Positions 10,927 to 22,339 of a stretch of DNA of 64,000 nt are shown here, piece after piece. Under the pieces are notes generated by a model. It worked only from the letters and a program-made list of their open reading frames with translations. It was not told the origin of the DNA and ran no database searches. The DNA comes from Iris pallida (taxonomy: Eukaryota > Streptophyta > Magnoliopsida > Asparagales > Iridaceae): NCBI GenBank assembly GCA_029216955.1, contig JANAVB010033216.1, positions 8,239,492-8,303,491 of the forward strand, written 5' to 3'. The position numbers were made by a program, and so were the translations under genes. Positions within the stretch are counted from its first letter, which is position 1; each line of letters starts with the position of its first letter.

Positions 10927-13375
10927 AAAGCAAAACCCGACACCCCCAATTCTTCTTCTTCCTGCAAACAGAGGGAAACGACCAGATCCAAATCCGATCA
11001 ATCCACAATCAAATATAAACCAGATTCTTCCTATCTAAGCAAAATCCTATTCCCCATAGGATTACGCCAACTCCAGTTTAAATTCGAAAACTTTATCTGT
11101 GGGGAATCCAATGAAATTTTTGATTATAATCCGCTCATACAGCAACCTCGCGCATATATTCTTCCCTCTTTCAAACGTGAAACCACCAAAAAAAATCTTG
11201 TGGTCGAAAAGTTTCACGTCCAAGAAAGTTCCCAACCCTAGGCGCACAGCTACGGCCGACTTCACCACCTGTTCGTCAACCGGATTGCCGACGATCATCT
11301 GCAACTCGTGCCAAACAGAGGAGACCCTATTTTCGCACAGCCACAAGGTACTTTCCTTCGCTGCCTCTTTTCTTCGCACGAAGTAACTGATTTTTGATAC
11401 CACAAGTTGCGACATAGAGTCTATATGACCCTCTCGGAACCCAAATAGATGGTTTCACGATTCGTAGAAAAACCAACCCGTGGCATCAACGCAAAGATGA
11501 TAAAAACTCACTGTCACATGGACAAAATTAGGACCGCATATACCCATGTTTTGAAGATGATTTCTGACCAACCTGTTAGAAATTTTAAGGAATTTCTTGA
11601 ACAAAGTTGTAGACCATATATAGCACTTCATAACCCTTCTGATAGTTTAAATTTTTATCCATTAAATGTATAGATTTTTTATTCCAAAGTTTGAGGAAAA
11701 ACTGATTTTAAAACTATGAATTTTTGGAAAAATTAATCGATACGCCGTGCGTCCCGATAAACCGGGCGACGTGGTCGCAAACGAAAGCATCAAAAGGTGC
11801 ATATCGACTTCGCGGACGTGTGGGAGATGACGGAACTTGATTTCGTTACGCATGCGCGACAAATTCAGTACGTATCTGTCAAGATACCCCCGTATCGATC
11901 TTTTGTAAACTAGCCTATAACTTTGTGCACGTTCATCGTATCGAGACGAAACTTGCTCCATCAGGACTGTATCATTTTTTTGGTTCTGTACACCAAGTTT
12001 GGTCTAAATGAGGAGGTCGACCGGAACGCCTTTTGGCGGGCCTACGATCCGCTCCAACGAGCGAATTTGTGCACGGCCCACCGGAATCCAACTTTGGACA
12101 TACGGTTGGGTTCGTCTCCTCAAACCGGACCTGCAGACATGTAGTTTAACAATTTTAGAGACCGTAGGTACTAGCACGTATTTCGGTGCAAAATGGGTCC
12201 AACGACAAAAATTGTTTTGACTCGAAATTATGATTTTGCCCCTGTGTCCAGAATTGGACTTTTGGAAAGGCATTTCCTAGATATTCTTTTATGCCAAAAC
12301 TGTTCGTAATATTTATTTTAGCATCCCGAGGTCATTCGTAAAAGTTGGCTTTCGTTGCTTCAGCATTCTAACGATTTGAGTCATCGGACGTCGCTATTCT
12401 GCATACTACCTCCAGGCAAGATACCTTGCCATTTGCTATTTATTTACTTAGCTCATATTCATGCATTTATTCATTATTTCCTTTTACAAAATAAACTGTG
12501 ATACTTTGTTTAAATAGGGTTATATTCCTCCTATTTATTTTCTTATTACACATTTAAACCTAGAGTTAAGGGACCGCCCTTTTATTGTGTTGCATACATA
12601 GGCCTTCACACATCTATACCACGAAGTCACGTGTCGCATATAGAACTCAGATATGCGTGACTGGCTGGCTACCAGTGCGTATAAGCCATGCGATAGGATT
12701 AACCGCTAATAGAATTGCATGCTAGTTTACCTTAGCGGTTATGTGTTGTCAAGGCAAGATATAGGCATTGGGTGGGGAGGATATATCCTTAGCGTATGGG
12801 CTACTATGAACATTTTCCTTGTGACCGTACGCTCCGCCGGAGATGCTATTTGATGACCATTATTTCATTGCTTGCACGTTCGATGAACGATTATGCTTGA
12901 GGCCCCTGGTGCCCTAAGTGGGGACTATATCGATCCCATTTTTAGCCAGAGAACTCATGCGTTAGAGAGATGTTCTTAAACTGCATTCACATAGTATGGT
13001 AGGCTACCCTATTCATTAGGTATAGGTACCTTTGGTTTGGGTACTTATATTTGATTGCGGCTTGGAACAACAACTTGTCGCGGACTAGTTTACCATATTT
13101 TGTCCTTGTTTGGTTGTAGGTGTGGTTCACTGCCCTGATGAGAAGGCACTGAACCTTGTTGTGGTCTGGATACAATATATTGGATTCATGAATTGGAAAG
13201 ATACATCATCATGATTTGGGGTGCCATCTCATGTCCTTGTTTAGTTGGGTGGATGGTACGCTAATTTAATAGTGGTGTATTTGACCATGATATGATCCGA
13301 TTTGACTTATTATTATTGAGCAGTTTATATTCGGTTTATGTGGCATTTTCTTTTTGTATCTTGTTACGTCCTTTT

Positions 13376-13399
13376 GAGGACCTGGTGATTTCTCCTGGT
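13376..13399 (+). promoter_or_regulatory. Conserved 3'-LTR box, GagB 5' LTR copy
   Basis: GAGGACCTGGTGATTTCTCC followed by TGGT. It is the same box as at 9091, 27783 and 48127, with an ACCTGG...CCAGGT half-palindrome in the best copy. It may belong to U5, but this is inference. Confidence 0.45.
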
Positions 13400-13840
13400 A
13401 TAGATGTGTAGGACTTTCCGCAGGAGTATGGCTCCGGTATAGACTCATCCTTTACGTTCGAGCTAGTCGTATCTTCTGATCACAGTTGCCCCTATTGGGT
13501 CGAGGAGCCTATTTAGTCATCTTTTTCTTATTCTGTTTATCTTGGTGGTTGGACTCTATTTCCTTTCAGTTTATTCTAGTGCCGGTAGTGGATTTGTCTC
13601 CGCCCGGCCAATAATTATAATTTGATATTTACTTTGAATCATGAGATACCATTTTCTTTATATTCTATTATAGATGAGATGTAGCATTTACCTGTGACTG
13701 TCTGTTATTATTTATTCACAATACGGCTTATGTGTGTATTCGGGATTTCCATATATTGGAGTATATCTCGTATACATGTAGCTGGCATGCTACGTTCCTA
13801 GTCCTATGTATATTTGGGACTGGAGCGTTACATGTTTTTG

Positions 13841-13858
13841 TGGTGGCCCATGCAGGTC
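13841..13858 (+). promoter_or_regulatory. Candidate primer-site motif of GagB
   Basis: TGGTGGCCCATGCAGGTC starts 8 nt after the LTR end. It begins with TGG as a tRNA primer site should. It recurs at the same place in LardF (38862-38879, minus) and, with two changes, in GagE (23783-23799, minus). It does not match the common plant TGGTATCAGAGC site, and I cannot name a tRNA it would pair with. Confidence 0.45.
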
Positions 13859-14612
13859 AAGATAAATTGTTTGGTTACTTTACCGTACCAAGCAAGCCTG
13901 CACATAGGATTAGAGTCTAGGATCTCATCCACATTCATGACCTCTTCCCTTGCTTTCATTTTTAGAACTCACAATTGACTATCTTGATATGCTTCTTGCT
14001 TGATTCAGTCTCCCGTAAATCCTTATCCTTCTTTCGTGCGTATTAGGGAGGACATATTCCATTGTCCCCTCACACTACTAGTTTAACCTTTATAAGTTGG
14101 GCAGAATAACTGGCGACCTAATATTCCCTTTGACCTTCACCAATGCCTTAGATATGAAGACTGTAGGACGACTGCATGTGCATGAACATCGAACAAAACT
14201 TAGACTCTTGAGGAACTTGAATTATTATATTTCTTTAATCGTTATCTAGCGTACTTATATTTTGCTATCTTGACCAATACTTCTATTATAGCCTAGTTTT
14301 GCAAGCTTAGTCTTTATTCAAGTTTGTTCATGACATATATGTTAATGGAGGTACCCCACTAACATATTATCTATCAGAACCGGTGCATGATGGTCTGATC
14401 AACCATAGTGTACTTGGTTCATCTTTCGTATAATTTTTACATGGATAGAGATATGGTTAGCTTAACATATTAGACGAATATACCTGCCCTCTAGGATCTC
14501 ATCTACGAGTTGTTGACGTTTTCTTGATTTCCTTTTTAAACTCTCTTTCAATTGCTTGACTTGCAACCTATCTGAATCTATTCTAACATTGCTCTTATCT
14601 TCATACCAGCAA
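13859..14612 (+). other. GagB leader, no gene recognised
   Basis: Noncoding by inspection. It starts AAGATAAATTG and shares CAAGCCTGCACATAGGATTAG with the LardF leader (GCCTGCAGCAGGATTAG), which supports common descent of the two families. The rest is ordinary AT-rich DNA. Confidence 0.4.
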
Positions 14613-16095
14613 TATGAATCTACATAGCAGGCACACCTCTAGCCTGGCCATCACATCTGGTGATGCGAATACTCAGGAGGAACATGTTTCCCCAGTAACC
14701 TTGGTGACCCGTATCAGCTAGGACAATAGCAAACTACCACGAACCTATCGACGGTACAGCAGGAGACCCAAGTACCCCCAGTCAGCCAGGCTGGACAGAC
14801 TACCGCAGTACCACCAGAAGGAAATATATTACCACCAATTCATCAGCAGTTTCCACCACAGCCCGGACCTCAGATGCCCTCACTTTCGACTGATGCAGAC
14901 CCAACCACCTAGTTTATATTTGCTATGCTACAATCTCAGTGGCAACAAATGGAACTATTGAGGCAGAGCATGATGGCCTACCTAGATAGACCTCCACCAC
15001 CATCTCCGGTACCAGTTCCAGCACCAGCTTTACAACCTTATCTAGGCTCCATTAAGGACTTTATCGACATGGGGCCTAAGAATTTTAAGGGTACCGAGGG
15101 ACCTTTAGAAGTTCTGCATGGCTTATCAGGACGGAGAAATACTTGAAGGCATCCCAGTTGCCAGCACATGATTGAATGACAGCAGTAGATTTACTCTTAG
15201 AAGACAATGCTTATCACTGGTGGAAGGCTGAAGAAAGACGACTGGGTACTGGATCACATGGAAGGAGTTCTACGACCTCTTCAATGAGAGATTTTTTCTC
15301 CATCCACGTTTGAGACGCTCTCTACGACTAGTTCCTTCATCTAAAGCAAGGGAACATGTCAGTAGACGAGTACGATGCAGAGTTCAGCCGCCAGAGTAAA
15401 ATTGGTGCGGCTTTGATACTGACGGAGCAGGAGAGAGTGAGAAGATTTCATCAGGGGCTTGCACCAGAGCTTAAGCCTTACACTACCATACAGTCTCGAG
15501 TCTCTCATGCAACTGTTTTGGAGGAAGCACGTAGCCAGGAGCTCGTCCGTAAAAAGGCACAGCAGGACCAGAGGCGTCCTACCCCAATGCACAGACTAGT
15601 TAGAGTTGACCAGAGTGGACCAATAGACGTCCCATGACGTATCAGCAGGAGAGAGCAGGGCCCTACCAGGCTCGAGAGAAGCCTATATGTCATTTCTGTG
15701 GAAGACAAGGGCACATTCAGAGGGATTGTCGTATTCGGTTGGACTAGTGTCTAGAATATGGATCGGAACAACATAAGGTCAAGGATTGTCCTGGACGACT
15801 TGTCTTAGCACCTTATCAGCCGATCCAAGAACCAACGCTACATGCTTTGACACTAGCTCAGCAGCAGATGCAAAGGCCGGGACTTGGAGCATCACAAGGA
15901 TATCGGGGAGGACCACCCTTACCCGACCAGGCAGCTCAGTTTAGGCAGGAGATGAATAGACAAAGGCATAGGCAAGCATTTACCATGGGGGTGATATACA
16001 CCCATCCCAAGTTTGAGGATCTAGCAGGTACTACCCTAGTTATACCATTTTATTTTATTAGACATGACTTAGCACCAAAACCACACATCTACTAG
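14613..16095 (+). pseudogene. Ty3/gypsy gag of GagB
   Basis: Gag forms the particle that packages element RNA. The start at the ATG near 14613 opens a Gln/Pro-rich N-terminus. The capsid-type domain follows, with motifs FIDMGPKNFKG, HWWKAEERRLG, the segment MSVDEYDAEFSRQSKIG and then ERVRRFHQGLAPELKPY, as in plant chromovirus gag. A complete CCHC knuckle CHFCGRQGHIQRDC lies at 15688-15729. It is followed after a stop by a second knuckle in which one Cys is Tyr (CLEYGSEQHKVKDC). At least five stops and shifts break the frame, for example after QPPS near 14912, in the HD*MTA stretch near 15175 and after IDVP near 15637. The C-terminal 80 residues (15847-16095) are Gln/Arg-rich. There is no protease or RT after it. 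Confidence 0.8.
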
Positions 16096-16853
16096 TTAGT
16101 TAGTATGCTCAACATAATACTTCTTCCTGTTATGATTTACTAGTTATCAAGACAAATGCATGAACACTATCATCGACACCATTAGAAAACTTTATGATCA
16201 TAGTCTAGCAGGCTTATCACAATAAAAACCCATAACCATATCGTTAGATATACTTGCATGATGTCCCTTAAAAATATGTGACCCCGTCGATAACCCTCGT
16301 ATGCTATAGAAGGGAGAATCATTCAATCCCAAAATATGTCTCTTTGAGCATGACACATTTTATCCTATTAATAAATCAAGAGGGTTATAACATCAGATTC
16401 CTATCTGCATCACTTTGATACCTCTGACGTGACTTTGATATTTGGAGAACAATACAAGCTGTTTTCTCCCAACAAAGTTCACCTTCGTAAACTGGACGAG
16501 CTACTCTACACACATGCCACATATGTCCCACATAAATACTCCATCCTGCGCTTCGTTTCAATTACACTACATATATGACACACTTTTATTTTTGAATATA
16601 GATGCCACTTTTGTCCCCTTTGATTTTAACCATGCAATATTGACCCAATCCCTCAAACGATTGGATACCCATGATCCACGCATGACTAAGAATATCCTCT
16701 TATAGAATATAGTGCCAGTTCGGATTCCTTGTATAACTACATCCTCCATCTTGTCAAAAATCGAGTACGATTGACGTACTCACTCTTTATTCATATTCAG
16801 CCTCGTTATTTATATATATTAAGTTTTATTTTAATTTTAAGGATAAAATTTTT
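16096..16853 (+). other. GagB 3' untranslated interior
   Basis: The segment lies where pol would be. I see no protease, RT, RNase H or integrase motif in any frame. It is AT-rich single-copy-looking DNA, about 0.75 kb, ending in the polypurine tract. Pol was removed or never present. Confidence 0.5.
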
Positions 16854-16865
16854 ATAAGTTGGGTA
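16842..16865 (+). promoter_or_regulatory. GagB polypurine tract region
   Basis: AAAATTTTTATAAGTTGGGT directly precedes the 3' LTR start TGATATAAAC. It is a decayed form of the AAATTTTTATAAGGTGGG tail seen in LardF and typical of plant chromovirus ends. It would prime plus-strand synthesis. Confidence 0.55.
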
Positions 16866-17252
16866 TGATATAAACCCCCCTAAATTTTGTAGGATTTTTT
16901 TACTAATTTTTTTAAAATATTTAATCTTATTTTAATTTATTTCATTCTAAACATTTTTAAAAAAATTAATTAAATAAAATACATAGCTAAAATTTTATTA
17001 CTATACTTGGTACAAAAGATTTATTAGAATATTTTAGACAATATTTGAGAATACTAAAAATTATTATTATTATTATTATTATTTTACATTACTAAAGGAT
17101 ATATGTTTTATTAATTATGATAATCTATTGTTTAAATGAGTAAATATGATAAAACGAATCTATTTAACATATATAGGTATAGGTTATATACTAATTATTG
17201 GTATTTTCATTTTTATCATAGCTTGTATTTTAATCTGTAACTATGAATAAGT

Positions 17253-17318
<66 letters not shown>

Positions 17319-17382
17319 GTATGAGCTTACTATATAGTTATATAGATAATAGGTATTAGTTAATATATATATATACATCTCT

Positions 17383-17405
17383 GTACTGTTCCGAAGGAAC
17401 AGTAC
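17383..17405. promoter_or_regulatory. Hairpin in GagB 3' LTR
   Basis: GTACTGTTCC, loop GAA, GGAACAGTAC. The stem is identical to the 5' LTR copy while neighbouring bases have changed. Confidence 0.6.
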
Positions 17406-19611
17406 AAAGCAAAACCCGACACCCCCCAGTTCTTCTCCTTCCCGCGAATAAAGCGAAACGACCATATCCAAATCTGATCAATCCACAATCAAATCTAAAC
17501 CAGATTCTTCCTATCTAAGCGAAATCCTATTCCCCATAGGATTACGCCAACCGTAGTTTAAATTCGAAAATTTTATCTATGGGGAATCCGGTGAAATTTT
17601 TGATTATAATCCGCTCGTACAGTAACCTCGCGCATATATTCTTTCCACTTTCAAACGTGAAACCACCAAAAAAAACTTCTAGTGGTCGAAAAGTTTTGTG
17701 TCCAAGAAAGTTCCCAACCCTAGGCGCACAACTCCGGCCGACTTCAGCACCTGTTCGTCAACCGGATCGTCAACGATCATCTGCAACTCGTGTCGAACAT
17801 AGGAGACCCTGTTTCCGTACAACCATAAGGTACCTTCCTTCACTGCCTCTTTTCTTCGCACGTAGTAGATGATTTTCGATACCACAAGTTGCGGCATAGA
17901 GTCTATATGACCATCTCGGAACCCCAATAGATGGTTTCATGATTCATAGAAAAACCAACCCATGGCATCAACGCAAAGATGATGAAAACTCATTGTCACA
18001 TGAACAGAATTAGGATCGTATGTACCAATGTTTTGAAGATGATTTCTAACCAACCTGTTGGAAATTTTATACAATTTCTTGAACAAAGTTGTAGACCATA
18101 TATATCACTTCATAACCCTTCTGATAGTTTAAATTTTTATCCATTAAATGCAAAAATTATTGATTCCAAAGTTTGAGGAAAAACTGATTTTAAAACTATA
18201 AATTTTTAGAAAAATTAACCGATACGCCGTGCGCCCCGATAAACTGGGCAACATGGTCGCGAACCAAAAGCATCGAAAGGTGCGTATCAATTTCGCGGAC
18301 GTGTGGGAGCTGATGGAACTCGATTTCGTTGCGTGTGCACGACGAATTCAGTACGTATCCGTTAAGATACCCCCGTATCGACCCTTTGTAAACCAGCCCA
18401 TAACTTTGTGCAAGTTCGTCGTATCGAGACGAAACTTGCTCCATCAGGACCGTATCATTTTTTGGTTATGTACACCAAGTTTGGTCCCAATCTATGAAGG
18501 TCGATCGGAACGCCTTTTGGTAGGCCTGCGACGCGCTCCAACGAGCGAATTTGTGCACGGTCCACCGGAATCCAACTTTGGACATACAGTTGGATTTGTC
18601 TTTATCACGCCCCAGAACCAGAATACTGGAGAGCGAGGGCAGACACAGCCAGCTACGTATATAGAAGTGTAATCCACCTCGATATACGGTCACGGCTGTC
18701 TAGATGCATGAGGGCTTATCTACAAGCCATCAGTCTCTCATGGTCTAGAACAAGCCTAGTGTCTCAATCTCAAATAAGTAATAATAGTTACATGATGTTA
18801 GACCATCAGATAATCAATAGTAAGGCGTCCCATACATTTCATATATAGATGATCATGAAGCTAGTCGTATAAAATATGAGGACTAGTAAGAGTTTCAGTC
18901 ATACATGATCAACCCTAGGATTTGTTAATCATGTTACAGTCCGTAGGCAGACAAGAAAAATAAGTATTCAACACGAGCTAACACTTGCTCGGCGGCTAAA
19001 CGCCTCAAAATAATAATTTTACAATAGAGCGGGAGAGCAAAACAAAATCCACTCGTTGCCAGGGTTTCTTCTAGTGTTCACCATCTGGCTGGAAGGCAGG
19101 GAGATCCTCAGGAGCTGCTCTGAAATCTGGCCATACAAAACTAGCTGGGTTAGACCCCAGAAAGAGTAAGTGCCACAAGGGAGGCTTCACTTAAGAACTA
19201 AAACCAGCATATTAGCACATAAAAATATAATTGATAATAAAAGACATGAGTTAGAGAAAACGAGGTGATAAACGATAAGAAAACTAAGGGACTATTCCGT
19301 AGCCAAGTTACAACCCGTAAACCAAACAAGGACCGGGGTTGTAACCCTTCACCTGAACAGAGCTTAGTCTCTAACCAATTATCGAATAAGTAAAGCATAA
19401 GCAAGCATGTCCTGAGATAACCATATACTAGATCTAAACAATACTAGACAAGATTGGACTCCATCCAACAATCACGGCCAAACAATAAGTAGGGCTTGAT
19501 ACTTTAACTAACTAGAGTTATCACAAGCCTAGTTACTAACAATATGCAATGAGATTTCCAAGTCCAGTTACCCGCCTGCTGCTACCTGAGTGACCCCAGC
19601 AAAAAGAAAAA

Positions 19612-20339
19612 AAAAATTTGAGTGGCACCCCGCTTGGATGGCCATTTGTGCGGTGCATCCCACATTGTTTGCTATATGTATAAGTAGTCCCACTTTGGAC
19701 GTTTTCCGTCAGTTTTGACGGTCAACCGTGTTTGACCCTTAAAAAAGATAAAAAAGACAAAAATATCCCTCTTCCTCCCCTCTCTTCACCCTTGCTGCCC
19801 GTCGCTGTGCTGCTGGCTGCCGCCGCCGCTGCTGCTGCTGGACGGGGGAGGGGGCGACAGTGGAGGGAAGCGGGAGGGGGAGGAGGGGGCGGAGGGGAGC
19901 CAGTTCGGGAAGGGGGCGGGGCGAGGTCGGGGGGGCTGAGGGGGGAGGTCGGGGAGTGGGCGGGACGAGGTCGGGGAGGGGGGCGAGGTCGGGGAAGGGA
20001 CGGAGTGGGGCGAGGTCGGGGGGGGCGGAGGGAGGCGAGGTCGGGGAGGAGGGAGAGGTCGGAGAGGGACAGAGGGGGGCGAGGTCTGGGAGGGGGTCGA
20101 ACGTCGGGGAAGGGGGAGGAGGGCTGTGATGTCAGGAAAGAAGACAATGGGAGGAGGGTTATTTTGGTCCAAATTTTTTTAATGAAGAGTCCATCCGTCA
20201 GAACTTACGAAAAATGCCCAAAGTGGGATGACTTATACATATAGCAAATCCAAAGTAGGATAACTTAAACATATTACAAACAATATGGGATGCACCGCAT
20301 AAAGAGACCATCCAAGTGGGGTGCCACTCAAAAATTTTC
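19612..20339. mobile_element. Mutator-like MITE with GC-rich core
   Basis: Inserted in the GagE 3' LTR; the 5' LTR shows the empty site at about 24814. Long terminal inverted repeats of roughly 90 bp start TTTGAGTGGCACCCCGCTTG at the left and TTTGAGTGGCACCCCACTTG inward from the right, and continue with GCGGTGCATCCCA. The flanks AAAGAAAAA (19603-19611) and AAATAAAAA (20340-20348) form a 9-bp duplication, the Mutator length. The core (about 19790-20130) is extremely G-rich on the plus strand, built on GCGAGGTCGGGG units. No transposase is present. Both strands give Pro/Arg/Gly-rich open frames that I regard as compositional. Confidence 0.75.
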
Positions 20340-21102
20340 AAATAAAAATAAGTATAGCAGACACACTGCAGTAAGATACATGTGTCCTAAGGAGGTGCCC
20401 CACTCGATGACGGATTGGAAATGTGCTCATCATGACAGATAGCTCCAAGTCCCATGTATATATTATATATAAGGCCGGGATCAAAGGGGCAACAGGTAAC
20501 TGAGAAAGTCTCTTCATGAACTACTTGATCAATCTAGTCATTAATCCTAGCCAGATTCAGTATGAATCCCTGACCGTGGTTATCAGGAATCCACGCCGTA
20601 GACATGATGCAAGACGAGACATGTAGTTTACACAAGAATAAATACCCACGGTGTTAAGACAAGAGATACTTAGCAAGTCAAGATAGCCGTCACAATAGCA
20701 TATCAAGATTATCATGTTAGGTTACTTATCAAGATTACTTGTCAAGAGTGCGCCACGACGGGCCACTATCAAGAATTATCATGTCAAGTTACTTATCAAG
20801 AGTGCACCACGACGGGTCACTATTTAGGAGTTATTATGTCATGTTACTTGTTAAGAGTGCGCCACAACGGGCCACTATCATATCATATTACTTGTTACTG
20901 GTTAAGAGTGCGCCTTAACAGGCCACTATCGTGTTCTATCCTTACATTATCATGAATAAGACAAACTTGCATAAAATAGCAAGTAACATATTCTTGAAGC
21001 CAAGGAAAAGATCTACAACTTTCATGTTGGTATTTGGGAGAAATTTTGGCCATAAATCTGCCAAATAGGACATAAAACAACCAAAAATAGCCAAAATAGG
21101 CA

Positions 21103-21590
21103 CTATGCGACATTCTGCGGCACTATTCATTCATGCGGCACTATGCAAGCCGTTCGGCACTATGCATCCATGCGATACTATGCATGCCATGCGGTACTAT
21201 TCATTCTTGCGGTACTATTCATTCCTGCGGTACTATGCAAGCCATGCGGCACTATTCATTACTGCGGCACTATGTATCCATGCGGCACTATACAAGCCTG
21301 TGGTATTATTCATTCTTGCGGTACTATTCATCCATGCAGTACTATGCAAGCCTGTGGTACTATTAATTCATACGGTACTATGCATCCATGCAACACTATG
21401 CAAGTCTGCGGTACTATTCATTCCTGCGGCACTATTCATCCATACGGCACTATGCAAGCCTGCAGCACTATTCATTCCTGCGATACTATGCATCCATGCG
21501 GCACTATGTAAGCCTGCGACACTATTCATTCCTACGACACTATTCATCCATGTGGCACTATTGATTCCTGCGGTACTATTCATCGTCCTT
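21103..21590. repeat. 18-bp minisatellite in GagE 3' LTR
   Basis: Tandem 18-bp units with the core GCGG(C/T)ACTATNCA(T/A), such as GCGGTACTATTCATTCCT and GCGGCACTATGCATCCAT, for about 27 units. Because 18 is divisible by three, several frames stay open and encode 6-residue repeats like CGTIHS and CGTMQA. The homologous array at 25556-25915 in the other LTR is shorter. Confidence 0.85.
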
Positions 21591-22180
21591 GCCAGATTCA
21601 GCACAGATGAACTAGAAAATGCTTAAATCTTATTTTGGCCATAACTTTCTCAAAACAAGTTGAAATCTAACTTTTCAAAGGTCCATTTTGAGTAAAATCG
21701 TATTCTTTACAACATAGAACAATCAAAATATGAAAATAATAAAGTTTGATAGATCAAAACCCAAAAAATACGAAAAGGCTACAAACTTAGATTTACACGA
21801 AATGAACCATGGAAATTAAAAATGATAAGTACAAAAGTGTCTTAGAATCTCATGAGGAAGACAATAGAACAATAAAAATTGAGTTCCTCCATGAAGCAAG
21901 TTGCATTTGCCTAAGCTTCTCTTGGTAGGTGGAGAAGTTAAGAGGAAGAAATAAATGAAGAATGAGAAGTAAATGAGGAGAGGAAAAAGGGTTGGTAGCT
22001 TTTAAAGGGAGGGGTTACATGTTGAACCAACCCAACCAAGCCAAACCGAACCCTACCATGCCAATATTGAACCAATACAAGACTAAACCAAGATTATCTA
22101 GTTAAGACAAGTCACAATACGGGTCAGAAATTTGTACACGTATACTAGAAATACGTATAACAAAAAACGGAGGTGACAAC

Positions 22181-22230
22181 TCTACCCACCTTAAAAGAAT
22201 TCCGTCCTCGGAATTTAATCAAGAGGCTAG
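22181..22230 (-). promoter_or_regulatory. GagE polypurine tract and relic of pol tail
   Basis: In sense, ATTCCGAGGACGGAATTCTT is followed by TTAAGGTGGGTAGA and then the LTR. This matches the conserved 3' end of plant Tekay/Del-type chromovirus pol and its polypurine tract, showing that the gag-only element descends from such a parent. Confidence 0.6.
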
Positions 22231-22339
22231 AGATGTCGGGGCAAGATCTACTAAAGCATAAGCAATCTATGACTAACAACCAATCAAGTAATCATTTATG
22301 CAAGCGAGGAATTTAAAAAGCATAAGGCAGAAGAAAGAC

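Larger units (their letters stand above)
10344..13832 (+). repeat. GagB 5' LTR
   Basis: The LTR begins TGTAAACCCCCTAAATTTTG and ends GGGACTGGAGCGTTACA. Order of parts: AT-rich start, TA microsatellites (10737-10756 and 10808-10897), a perfect hairpin (10904-10926), a moderately GC-rich segment beginning CAAAGCAAAACCCGACACCC that may be the transcribed leader, and the conserved terminal box at 13376. It is colinear with the 3' LTR (16866-18602 plus 26513-28239). Confidence 0.85.
18603..22178 (-). repeat. GagE 3' LTR
   Basis: In sense it runs from TGTCACCTCCG (22178) to GGTTCTGGGGCGTGATA (18603; the canonical CA end is TA here). It is 3576 bp, or about 2.84 kb without the MITE at 19612-20339. 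It contains the 18-bp minisatellite at 21103-21590 and several diverged ~50-bp units with GTGGCCCGTCGTGGCGCACTC between 20690 and 20930. Confidence 0.85.

Noticed and set aside
13841..13858. Same-sense likeness of the motif to the anticodon region of initiator tRNA-Met (TGGTGGGCCCAT…CAGGTC)
   Set aside because: The likeness is in the same orientation, so it could not base-pair as a primer site, and it needs two gaps. Probably chance.
19722..20244. Open frames of 130-170 codons on both strands, Pro-, Arg- and Gly-rich, with an Ala run
   Set aside because: They lie in the G-rich core of a MITE, are open on opposite strands at once, and consist of low-complexity residues with no domain. Composition explains them.
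21103..21590. CRISPR-like array
   Set aside because: Units are contiguous 18-mers without unique spacers, in a eukaryotic LTR.
21105..21626. A 173-codon frame rich in FIPAALCKP-type repeats and overlapping Cys-rich frames
   Set aside because: Produced by the 18-bp minisatellite; three frames are open at once and no start context or domain exists.
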